Positions 27,528-34,843 of a stretch of DNA of 57,808 nt are shown here, piece after piece. The stretch is from assembly GCA_040756655.1 (NCBI GenBank), contig JBFLYN010000020.1, positions 1-57,808 of the forward strand, in the 5' to 3' direction. The position numbers were made by a program, and so were the translations under genes. Positions within the stretch are counted from its first letter, which is position 1. Each line of letters opens with the position of its first letter. The notes beneath the pieces are model-generated. The model worked only from the letters and a program-made list of their open reading frames with translations, searched no databases and was not told where the DNA came from. The DNA is from JBFLYN01 sp040756655. GTDB taxonomy: Bacteria; Bacillota; Sulfobacillia; UBA8153.

Positions 27528-28664
27528 GTGCCATTTTTCGAGCGTAAGCTGCTCCGGAATCTAGATTTCCGGCTCATGGCATTGGCAGTGATCCTCACTC
27601 TCTTGGGAATCACCGTCTTGGAGAGTGCCACCGTGGGTCTGGCTGCCGGCAGCCAGTACTACCTGCGTCGGCAGCTGCTGGCCGCGGTCTTGGGTGTAGT
27701 AGCCATGGTCGTGATACTGGCCATCGACTACAGCGATTTCGCCCGCATGGCTAACCTCATCTATTTTGCCCACCTGGCGCTGCTTTTGGGAGTGCTGGTG
27801 ATGGGGAGGACCGCCTCCGGGGCCACGCGCTGGCTGCAGCTGGGACCCATCCCGTTACCCCAGCCTTCGGAGATCGCCAAGCTGGCGGTGATCATTTCCC
27901 TGGCAACGTACCTGTCGGGCAAGGAAGAGCCCATGCGGGGCTGGCTGGACATGGCGCGTGCGATTCTGTACATCTTACCTTCGGCCGCACTGGTCTTGCT
28001 CCAGCCCGACCTGGGCACAGCTCTTACTTTCTTCATGCTGGGAGCAGGCATGATGTACGTGGCCGGAGTGCCGGGCCGCCGCTTGCTGGCGCTGGGAGTC
28101 ATGGGCTTGACGGCCGTTACGGCGGCCCTGTACATGCACCTTAACCACGGGCTGAAGCTTCCGCTTTACCCTCACCAGGTTAACCGGTTGACATCTTTTC
28201 TGCGCCCGGACGTTGACCCGCTCAACACCGGGTACCAGCTGATCCAGTCGAAGATTGCGGTGGGTTCAGGGCGGTTGTGGGGCAAGGGCCTGTTTGCCGG
28301 AACCCAGAACATACTGCGGTTTATCCCGGAAAAGCACACGGACTTCATCTTCTCTGTCATCGGAGAGGAACTGGGTTTTGTCGGCTCCACCGCGGTAGTG
28401 GTGGCCTTTGTGTTGCTGGCCTGGGGCGGGCTTGCCATCGCACGGCGCGCCCGCGATCGTTTCGGCACTCTGCTGGTGGTCGGGATCGTTGTCATGTGGA
28501 GTTGCCAGGCCTTCATAAACGTGGGCATGACCATGGGGATCATGCCCATTACCGGGCTTCCGCTACCCTTTATTAGCTACGGCAGTTCGGCGCTGATCAC
28601 GAACTTTGCCGCTCTTGGCCTTCTCCTCAATGTTGGCATGCGCCGGAAGAAGATCCTCTTTTAG
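27528..28664 (+). CDS. rodA: Peptidoglycan glycosyltransferase RodA (SEDS family)
   Basis: RodA polymerises glycan strands with PBP2. The 378-residue protein has about ten membrane segments. SEDS signatures are visible: GATRWLQLGP, LLQPDLGTALTF, and HTDFIFSVIGEELGFVG near the catalytic loop, with GLPLPFISYGSSA near the end. The GTG at 27528 lies only a base or so after GAGAGG, so initiation may be slightly different, but no better codon is in frame. It ends the cell-shape cluster. Its stop overlaps the convergent DUF2512 gene by four bases. Confidence 0.96.
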   Translation: MPFFERKLLRNLDFRLMALAVILTLLGITVLESATVGLAAGSQYYLRRQLLAAVLGVVAMVVILAIDYSDFARMANLIYFAHLALLLGVLVMGRTASGATRWLQLGPIPLPQPSEIAKLAVIISLATYLSGKEEPMRGWLDMARAILYILPSAALVLLQPDLGTALTFFMLGAGMMYVAGVPGRRLLALGVMGLTAVTAALYMHLNHGLKLPLYPHQVNRLTSFLRPDVDPLNTGYQLIQSKIAVGSGRLWGKGLFAGTQNILRFIPEKHTDFIFSVIGEELGFVGSTAVVVAFVLLAWGGLAIARRARDRFGTLLVVGIVVMWSCQAFINVGMTMGIMPITGLPLPFISYGSSALITNFAALGLLLNVGMRRKKILF

Positions 28665-29029
28665 ACTTTCTCTTCTCCGGGCAGGGGCGCTACCCCTTTG
28701 ACCCGTAGGTAGCGATGGAAGAACCACTCGGCTATGCCCACCAGGGCCGCCGCTACGGCCATGGCGCCGAAGGTGGTGATAAACCCGGGGACCAGTAGCT
28801 GGGACACCCAGATCAGGGCCAGGACCAAGGCTGAGTCGAACACCGCAGCGAGGATGTTACCAAACTCCGGGAACACAATTAGGTCGCCCACTATATAGCT
28901 ACCGGCCGTCACCACCAGGGCCACGGCGAAACCCTGGCCGAAAGTGGCCGGGCCCAGGACCGGTAAGACGATGGCAAGTATAGACCCCACCATCAAGTAC
29001 TTCACCAAGAGTGCCTGAACGTGCCTCAT
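28661..29029 (-). CDS. DUF2512 (YndM-like) membrane protein
   Basis: The 122-residue protein has four hydrophobic segments, with the family pattern TAGSYIVGDLIVFPEFGNILAAVFDSALVLALIW. DUF2512 proteins are common in spore formers and have no assigned function. ATG 29029 has GGGAGG seven to eight bases upstream on the minus strand. It converges on rodA and diverges from the VWA gene, so it is a single-gene unit at the left edge of the accessory block. Confidence 0.8.
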   Translation of the reverse strand: MRHVQALLVKYLMVGSILAIVLPVLGPATFGQGFAVALVVTAGSYIVGDLIVFPEFGNILAAVFDSALVLALIWVSQLLVPGFITTFGAMAVAAALVGIAEWFFHRYLRVKGVAPLPGEEKV

Positions 29030-29201
29030 GGCTTCGCCTCCCACCATAGCATGCCCAGCTCCAGGGCACCTGCAGCTGGGAGACGCGCACGTTACCCTAA
29101 GAAGAGGCGTGCCTGCTCCGGGCAGGAGAACGATGCAGGTGGGTAGAAAGAGGTCGAGGCGCGGTTATTGCGCCCATTCTTACACTCCGGAGGGAGTCTT
29201 T

Positions 29202-30038
29202 ATGCCCTACACCGCTGAGGTCAGCCGACAGAATCCATCCTGCTTCCTGTTCTTGGTGGACCAATCTGGTTCCATGAGCGATCCTTTCGGTGGAGGCGGT
29301 CTCAAAAAGAAGGCGGACGGTGTCGCTGACGCCATCAACCGCCTGCTACAGAACCTTGTCATCAGGTGTGCCAAGGCGGAGGGCGTGCGCGACTACTACC
29401 ACGTGGGTGTCTTGAGTTACGGTCACCAAAGCGGGCCGGCTCTCGGCGGCGCCTTGGCCGGCCAGGAATTGGTGCCCGTGAGCCAAGTTGCGCTGCACCC
29501 GGCCCGGATCGAAGAACGCACGAAGAAAGTGGACGACGGGGCGGGCGGACTGATAGAGCAGAATGTCAAGTTCCCGGTATGGTTAGATCCTGTAGCCCGG
29601 GGCGGTACTCCCATGTGTCGTGCGCTGCAGCAGGCAGACAGCATCGTCGGGGGGTGGCTGGACCGGTACCCTGACTGCTTTCCCCCGGTGATTATCCATC
29701 TTACCGACGGTGAATCTACCGATGGAGATCCTTTGCCGTACATGAAGCAGCTCACCGCTCGCTCCAGCAGCGATGGTAACGTGCTGTTGTTCAACTACCA
29801 TATTTCGTCACACCCGGCCCCCCCGGTGGCGTTCCCCGGCCGGCCGGACGACCTCCCGGACCAGTATGCCCGCACCCTGTACATGGCGGCCAGTGAACTG
29901 ACGCCGTTTATGCGCGAGATCGCCGGGGAACACGGGTATGAACTGGCTCCCGGGGCCAAGGGGTTTACTTTCAACGCTGACTTGGTACTGGTGATCCAGG
30001 CTCTGGACATCGGAACCCGGCCGGGCAACCTCAGGTAA
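29202..30038 (+). CDS. TerY/YegL-like von Willebrand factor A protein
   Basis: The 278-residue protein is a VWA domain with a complete MIDAS metal site: DQSGS from Asp20 (DxSxS), the threonine in GGTPM, and the aspartate in LTDGES. It has no signal peptide or membrane segment and so is probably cytoplasmic. It is followed by a PP2C phosphatase gene and a protein-kinase-like gene. That order matches the TerY-P triads described by comparative genomics, in which a VWA protein, a phosphatase and a kinase form a signalling module. ATG 29202 has GGAGGG at 29189-29194; a longer reading from 29028 has no ribosome site. Confidence 0.88.
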   Translation: MPYTAEVSRQNPSCFLFLVDQSGSMSDPFGGGGLKKKADGVADAINRLLQNLVIRCAKAEGVRDYYHVGVLSYGHQSGPALGGALAGQELVPVSQVALHPARIEERTKKVDDGAGGLIEQNVKFPVWLDPVARGGTPMCRALQQADSIVGGWLDRYPDCFPPVIIHLTDGESTDGDPLPYMKQLTARSSSDGNVLLFNYHISSHPAPPVAFPGRPDDLPDQYARTLYMAASELTPFMREIAGEHGYELAPGAKGFTFNADLVLVIQALDIGTRPGNLR

Positions 30039-30045
30039 GCGCGCC

Positions 30046-30801
30046 ATGCAAGTCCGGGTGTGGACGTTTTGGCTCCCTAAGGCCGGTAACCATCCGGACG
30101 AATACGAAGATGCTTTCTACCCACTGCAGGACGGGTACTATACCGGGGAGCATCTCCGGTTTGCCGTAGCCGATGGAGCCAGTGAGGGCATGCTCAGTGA
30201 GGTTTGGGCCCGGCTCCTGGTCAAAGCGTTTGTGCGTCACGGGAGCAGCGCGGCTGAGACCTGGCTGGAGCGCTCTTTCCGGTCGTGGGCCAGCTGGCAG
30301 CGGCACTACCTCAGCGCAAGAGCTGCCAGGAAACGGCCGCTACAGTGGTTCGAAGAGCCCGGGTGGAGGGCGGGTGCGTTCGCCTCCCTGGTGGGCCTGA
30401 CCCTTTCCCCCGGCGCGTGGAGGGCGACGGCCGTAGGGGACAGCTGCTTGTTCCTCGTGCGGCAAAACCGGGTACATCGTGCTTTCCCGCTGACGTCGAG
30501 CTCGCAGTTCGGGGGGCGCCCGGGTCTGCTCTCTAGCCGCAGCGAGAGCAACCGTGGACTGGATACCCTGGATGCAGGCGGGCATGTGCAGGTGGGAGAC
30601 CGGTTCTACCTCATGACCGACGCGTTGGCCTGCTACTTCCTGGGTGCCATGGAGAGGGGAGAGGCCCCTGGCGACGAGACCGCTTTGCTCGAACAAGACT
30701 TTCTCCGGCGCATACAGACCTTGAGGGCAAATGCCCTGCTCAAGAACGACGATGTGACCATGGTAGGCATCGAGATCCTGCAGGAGTGTGACCAGCGGTG
30801 A
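30046..30801 (+). CDS. PP2C-family serine/threonine phosphatase (TerY-P triad)
   Basis: The 251-residue protein shows the PP2C metal-binding pattern: EDAF with Asp22, ADGASEGML with Asp43, GDSCLFLVR, LMTDALA and NDDVTMV near the end. It probably dephosphorylates targets of the adjacent kinase or the kinase itself. The ATG lies seven bases after the VWA stop without a strong ribosome site, suggesting translational coupling. The kinase gene overlaps its stop as GTGA. The arrangement resembles yegL-yegK-yegI of Escherichia coli. Confidence 0.85.
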   Translation: MQVRVWTFWLPKAGNHPDEYEDAFYPLQDGYYTGEHLRFAVADGASEGMLSEVWARLLVKAFVRHGSSAAETWLERSFRSWASWQRHYLSARAARKRPLQWFEEPGWRAGAFASLVGLTLSPGAWRATAVGDSCLFLVRQNRVHRAFPLTSSSQFGGRPGLLSSRSESNRGLDTLDAGGHVQVGDRFYLMTDALACYFLGAMERGEAPGDETALLEQDFLRRIQTLRANALLKNDDVTMVGIEILQECDQR

Positions 30802-32591
30802 GCTGGCCCACCATGTCTGACTACCAGGAGGCCGTGCAGCACCCGGCTTCGTGTTTTCGTGATCCTCAGTTGCGACGAGGGGTGGCGCAACTGGACAGGT
30901 TGGGGTTGCCGCTGCCCGTCACCGGCAACTTCGCCTCGGTCTACCGGATCGTTACCGGGGGTACACCATATGCTGCTCGCTGTTTTCTACGCCACCGCCC
31001 CGACCACGAACACCGGTATACTGCCATCGGCCACTGCCTGCGCCAGCACGCCTTCGGCTTTACCGTAAACTTTGAATACCAAGGCCAGGGCATTCGCGTG
31101 CGCAACCAGTGGTACCCACTGGTCAAGATGGAATGGGCACGCGGGCTAACCCTGGGAGCCTTCGTCGAGAGCCACCTGGGAGATCCGGCGGCATTGGCAC
31201 GGGTGTCGCGGAGGCTGCACCAGATCATATCCCAGCTCCGGGCAGCGTCGATCGCCCACGGAGACCTGCAGCTGGGAAACGTACTGGTAGCTGGAGATGA
31301 CATCAAGCTTATCGATTACGACGGCATGTATGTGCCCCGCCTACGGGGGTTACCCGCCCCGGAACTGGGCCACCCCCACTTCCAGCACCCCGGCCGTTCC
31401 ACGGCTCATTTTGGCTCTTACCTAGACGATTTCTCCCTTATGGTCATCACTATCTCGCTGGCGGCCTTGCAGGTTGAGCCGGGCTTGTGGCAAGAGCTGC
31501 AAGCAGGAGATGACTGCCTGCTGTTGCGCCGGGAGGACTTCCGAAGGCCAGGGCAAACCCGGGCCTGGCAGGTGCTTGAGAAAATCAAGGACCCGTCCCT
31601 GGCGACCTGGCTGGAGCGCCTGCAGCATTGCCTGGCGCAGGCCCCCGACCGTGCTGTTCCCCTGGAATGGCCGGGTCCGGTCCGGGTGCTGTCAAGCCCT
31701 CGCTGGCACCCAGCGCCTGTAGAGAAAGAGGCTGCTGCGGCCGTCACGCCGGCCGACTGGATCACCCAGTTCGTACCGGCCTCTCCACCGGTACGACTGG
31801 TGGGGTCCTTTTGGCTGGAGCGGGTCACCATGCTGCTACTGGTAGCCTGGTGCGGAGCAGTCATTTACTGGAGCCGGGCCGGGGGCCTCCGCGCCTGGGA
31901 CGCGTGGCGCTGTGGCGGCGGTGGTGTGGCTGCCCTGGGACTGGGACTTGCCCTACGCTACGCCGGACTTACCCCAGTACGGGAAAAGCACCGATTGGCT
32001 TTCCGGCGCCCGCTGGCTCAGTGGCGCCTGGCCCGGCTTAGGCGACGGCTGTTCCGGTTTCAGGCGCGATATGATCGCTTGCTGCAGGCCCGGGACGCCC
32101 GCATCGCCTCTTTGGATGCTCAGGAAGCCCGGTTGAGGGCCGAAGAGAAGACCAGGATACAGGCTATCCACAGGCAGATGGAAGAGCGCCTGCGCGCCCT
32201 GAGTCGCGAACGTGATGCAGTCGGCAGTGGTGTGCCGGGGTCGTGGCTACTTTGGCTGGCCAGTGGGGCTTACCGCGCGGTGGTGCTGCACAATATCAAG
32301 GTCAAGGAAGCCCAGGCGGTGCAGGTGGCCGCAGCTAGGCAGGCAAGCGTGTCACAGGAACTGGCCGCACGCCTGGCGCGGGTGGCGGTCCACCGCAGGG
32401 AAGTGCACCGGAGGTATGACGGGCTAGGGCTAGAACGTCAACTCGAGGAGTTGACGGCGGCGGTGGCCGCGGCCCAGCTGGAAACCGGCCAACTCCGCCG
32501 CCAGCTCTCAGGTTACCACCAGGTGACGCCAATGACATACCTTAGGAGCATCCTGGGACTGCAGAGGGGCTTGGGCAGTCCACCCGGTTGA
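30798..32591 (+). CDS. Protein-kinase-like membrane protein with coiled-coil tail (TerY-P triad)
   Basis: The 597-residue protein has an N-terminal kinase-like domain (residues ~40-290). It has the catalytic-loop equivalent HGDLQLGN (His154-Asn161) and a DFG-equivalent DYDG at 173-176. The usual beta-3 lysine appears as arginine (PYAARCF), so it may be a divergent kinase. Two membrane segments follow (~345-360 and ~375-392), then a long charged coiled coil to the end. GTG 30798 overlaps the phosphatase stop; ATG 30813 is an alternative. It probably senses or transduces stress at the membrane; that role is an inference. Confidence 0.8.
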   Translation: MSWPTMSDYQEAVQHPASCFRDPQLRRGVAQLDRLGLPLPVTGNFASVYRIVTGGTPYAARCFLRHRPDHEHRYTAIGHCLRQHAFGFTVNFEYQGQGIRVRNQWYPLVKMEWARGLTLGAFVESHLGDPAALARVSRRLHQIISQLRAASIAHGDLQLGNVLVAGDDIKLIDYDGMYVPRLRGLPAPELGHPHFQHPGRSTAHFGSYLDDFSLMVITISLAALQVEPGLWQELQAGDDCLLLRREDFRRPGQTRAWQVLEKIKDPSLATWLERLQHCLAQAPDRAVPLEWPGPVRVLSSPRWHPAPVEKEAAAAVTPADWITQFVPASPPVRLVGSFWLERVTMLLLVAWCGAVIYWSRAGGLRAWDAWRCGGGGVAALGLGLALRYAGLTPVREKHRLAFRRPLAQWRLARLRRRLFRFQARYDRLLQARDARIASLDAQEARLRAEEKTRIQAIHRQMEERLRALSRERDAVGSGVPGSWLLWLASGAYRAVVLHNIKVKEAQAVQVAAARQASVSQELAARLARVAVHRREVHRRYDGLGLERQLEELTAAVAAAQLETGQLRRQLSGYHQVTPMTYLRSILGLQRGLGSPPG

Positions 32592-32741
32592 GGGCACAAA
32601 GCCCAGCTCATCCCTGGCCCACAAGAGCATGCCCTATTATGTTACCCCCTCACCACGGTGCACCGCCCCCAGGGCATCTCTGCATAAGTGCTGTTTGCCG
32701 GGCATACGCCGTAGCATGGTGATGGGGAGGGGTGAAGTCCC

Positions 32742-33317
32742 TTGCCGGATAGTTGGGCGGAGGCGGCATCGCTGGTGCTGGGGCTTTTGGGCGCACTTAC
32801 GCCCTGCAGCATTCCCACGGTGGTGGCCATGAGCCGGGCGGTCCGGGGGATCACTGCCGGGCTCTTATTCAGCCTGGGGATGGTGGCTGGCTTCTGGCTG
32901 GTAGGCATAGTGGCGGGGTTGGCCGCCAGCGCCGTGGACGCTCATGTCCTGGAACGCCTGACGGCAGCGGTAATGGCTGCCAGCGGCCTATACCTGGTGG
33001 TGACCGGGCGGGCGCCCGCATGGCTCCGTCGCCGGCTGAGGTCCCGGGTCTTGGCGGGTCCAGTCGCCTTTTTGGCGGGAGTGCCTTTTGCCATCCTGTC
33101 CGACCCCTGCGCCGTCCCAGTCATCGTGTCGCTGGCAGCCTATGCTGCGGCGCGATCCCGCCCGGGCATCCTGGGATACTATGCCGCCGGACGCTGCCTG
33201 CCACTGTTTTTGATTTCCCGGACCGGGCTCTCGTGCCCGCGCCGCCCCTGGTCTCACCGCTTGGCAGGTGGCATCTTGTTGCTGACGGCAGCGTATATCC
33301 AGTTTTTGGCTCACTGA
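32742..33317 (+). CDS. CcdA/DsbD-like membrane protein
   Basis: The 191-residue protein has six hydrophobic segments and two proline-cysteine motifs (GALTPCSIP near residue 20 and SDPCAVPVIV near 127), as found in CcdA / DsbD electron-transport proteins that move reducing power across the membrane to thioredoxin-like partners. TTG 32742 follows GGGGAGGGGTG. No cytochrome-maturation genes are adjacent, so the partner is unknown. A YyaL-type thioredoxin-fold protein is encoded 8 kb downstream. The gap 32592-32741 holds nothing I recognise. Confidence 0.65.
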   Translation: MPDSWAEAASLVLGLLGALTPCSIPTVVAMSRAVRGITAGLLFSLGMVAGFWLVGIVAGLAASAVDAHVLERLTAAVMAASGLYLVVTGRAPAWLRRRLRSRVLAGPVAFLAGVPFAILSDPCAVPVIVSLAAYAAARSRPGILGYYAAGRCLPLFLISRTGLSCPRRPWSHRLAGGILLLTAAYIQFLAH

Positions 33318-33374
33318 GGAAATCCACGTACCATCCCGTCCAAAGCAGGGATTCAACTAACTATAGCAAATTCT

Positions 33375-33406
33375 CGAATAGGTAAGAGCCCCAAAAACCC
33401 ATTCTA
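33375..33406 (+). promoter_or_regulatory. Candidate forespore (sigma-G/F-like) promoter
   Basis: CGAATA at 33375-33380 and CATTCTA at 33400-33406 each differ by one base from the sigma-G consensus TGAATA / CATACTA. The 19-base spacer is one longer than usual. It would drive the amidotransferase-like / chromate-transporter / tautomerase genes. Confidence 0.25.
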
Positions 33407-33430
33407 GAAGTGGCAAGGAGGGCCTTGAGC

Positions 33431-34102
33431 ATGCGCGCAGTCATCGGCATTACCTGTATCAAAGGCTCGGTTGACCAGCAAGTTGATGTGTTTAGCCGGG
33501 CCGTGGCGGGCGCTGGCGCTGTCCCCCTGTTCCTGCCCATCCCCACTGAGCCGGAGGGGTTGGGTCCGGCACTGGGAGCCCTCAACGGGCTCTTGGTTAC
33601 CGGGGAGGACAGGGACCTAACCCGTCCCGAGCAGGCCGCCGAGGCCGAGCTAGTCAGGCTCGCGCTACGGCAAGACCTCCCGGTCCTGGCTGTGGGCGGG
33701 GGCCTTTTGTTCCTTAACAGTGTTTTGGGAGGGGAGAACCTCTCATTAGGCACCGGGGCCACCGGTCACCACCAGGGCTCGCTCCCCGGCAACCTCGCCT
33801 GGCACTCCTTGAAAGTCGATCCCTGGTCATGCTTGGCCACGTACATGGGCGGCTCCCGGTTTGACGTCAACTCCTTTCACCGGGTCGCTGTGGCCAGGCC
33901 CGGTGTGGGCCTGGCGGTGGTGGGTTGGAGCCAGGACGGAGCCGTTGAGGCCGTGGAGAGCCGGGCCCACAGCTTTGTGGTAGGCATCCAGTTTCGGCCG
34001 GAACTCATGGCTGAAAGTCACCAGCGCGTTTTCCGGGCGTTCCGGCGGTCGGCCGAATCCCACCGCCAGAGGAAGCGTAAGCTTGCCTTAGCCGCCCAGT
34101 AG
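33431..34102 (+). CDS. Class I glutamine amidotransferase-like pseudoenzyme
   Basis: The 223-residue protein has the layout of the gamma-glutamyl-GABA hydrolase (peptidase C26, PuuD-like) branch: IGITCIKGSVDQQV at the start, the nucleophile-elbow region LPVLAVGGGLLFLN, the VNSFHRVAV loop and GIQFRPE near the end. In active members the elbow is GICRG and the second motif is GVQWHPE. Here the nucleophile Cys is replaced by Gly89 and the histidine by arginine. Hydrolysis is therefore unlikely; a binding or regulatory role is possible. ATG 33431 has AAGGAGGG at 33415-33422. Confidence 0.75.
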   Translation: MRAVIGITCIKGSVDQQVDVFSRAVAGAGAVPLFLPIPTEPEGLGPALGALNGLLVTGEDRDLTRPEQAAEAELVRLALRQDLPVLAVGGGLLFLNSVLGGENLSLGTGATGHHQGSLPGNLAWHSLKVDPWSCLATYMGGSRFDVNSFHRVAVARPGVGLAVVGWSQDGAVEAVESRAHSFVVGIQFRPELMAESHQRVFRAFRRSAESHRQRKRKLALAAQ

Positions 34103-34121
34103 ATCAGGCTGGGGGGTCCTT

Positions 34122-34643
34122 ATGCAGCTGGTGCTGTTATTGACCACTTTCGCCCGGGTCGGGCTGTTTACCTTCGGCAGCGGCTATGCCATGCTGGCGC
34201 TGCTGCAGCAGGAGGTCATCGACCGTTATGCGTGGCTGACTCCGGAGGAGTTCACCGACGTAGTGGCCATTGCCGAGATCACACCCGGTCCCATCATGGT
34301 TAACCTGGCCACCTTCGTGGGCTATCGCCAGGCCGGGGTGCCCGGTGCCGCTGCCGCCACCTTGGGACTCATCCTCCCGCCCATCCTGGCCATCCTCATC
34401 ATCAGTCGGTTTTACACCCAGCTTCGGGGCCATCCCACTGTGGAAGCCGTCTTCCGGGGGCTGCGGCCGGTCATAGCCGGCCTGATCGGTGTGGCCGTGC
34501 TAAGGATGGCACGCACATCCATCGTGGATGCCTGGGGCGCGATACTTTTTTTGGGCGTGATTGTGCTTGTCTACTTCTTCCGGGTAAGCCCGGTCCTGGC
34601 TGCCCTGGGCGGGATCGCGGCGGGAATCATATTCTTCCGCTGA
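34122..34643 (+). CDS. Chromate transporter (CHR) family, single half
   Basis: The 173-residue membrane protein has the CHR family signature FGSGYAMLALLQQEV and ITPGPIMVNLATFVGYRQAG. Short CHR proteins usually occur as adjacent pairs forming an antiparallel heterodimer. Here only one half is present, with an amidotransferase-like gene upstream and a tautomerase gene downstream. It may act as a homodimer or pair with a gene elsewhere. The substrate need not be chromate. Confidence 0.88.
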   Translation: MQLVLLLTTFARVGLFTFGSGYAMLALLQQEVIDRYAWLTPEEFTDVVAIAEITPGPIMVNLATFVGYRQAGVPGAAAATLGLILPPILAILIISRFYTQLRGHPTVEAVFRGLRPVIAGLIGVAVLRMARTSIVDAWGAILFLGVIVLVYFFRVSPVLAALGGIAAGIIFFR

Positions 34644-34657
34644 GGAGGTGAAGAAAC

Positions 34658-34843
34658 ATGCCTATCGTCCAGATCGAGTTCTTCGCCGGTCGTACCGTGG
34701 ACCAGAAGCGGGCCCTGGCCGACAAGGTTACCCGGGCTATCTGCGAGGCCCTGAGTGTCCCGCCTGAATCCGTCCGGATCATCCTCCGGGAGATGAAACA
34801 CGAGGACTACGCCACCGCCGGCAAGCTCCGCGTGGATGGCTAG
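34658..34843 (+). CDS. 4-oxalocrotonate tautomerase family protein
   Basis: The 61-residue protein starts MPIVQIEFFAGRT, placing the catalytic proline at position 1 after methionine removal, and continues with the family pattern EALSVPPESVRIIL. Proteins of this size form hexamers and catalyse keto-enol tautomerisation; the physiological substrate is unknown. A GAGGAGG ribosome site precedes the ATG. Its stop overlaps the convergent nitrilase gene. Confidence 0.92.
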   Translation: MPIVQIEFFAGRTVDQKRALADKVTRAICEALSVPPESVRIILREMKHEDYATAGKLRVDG

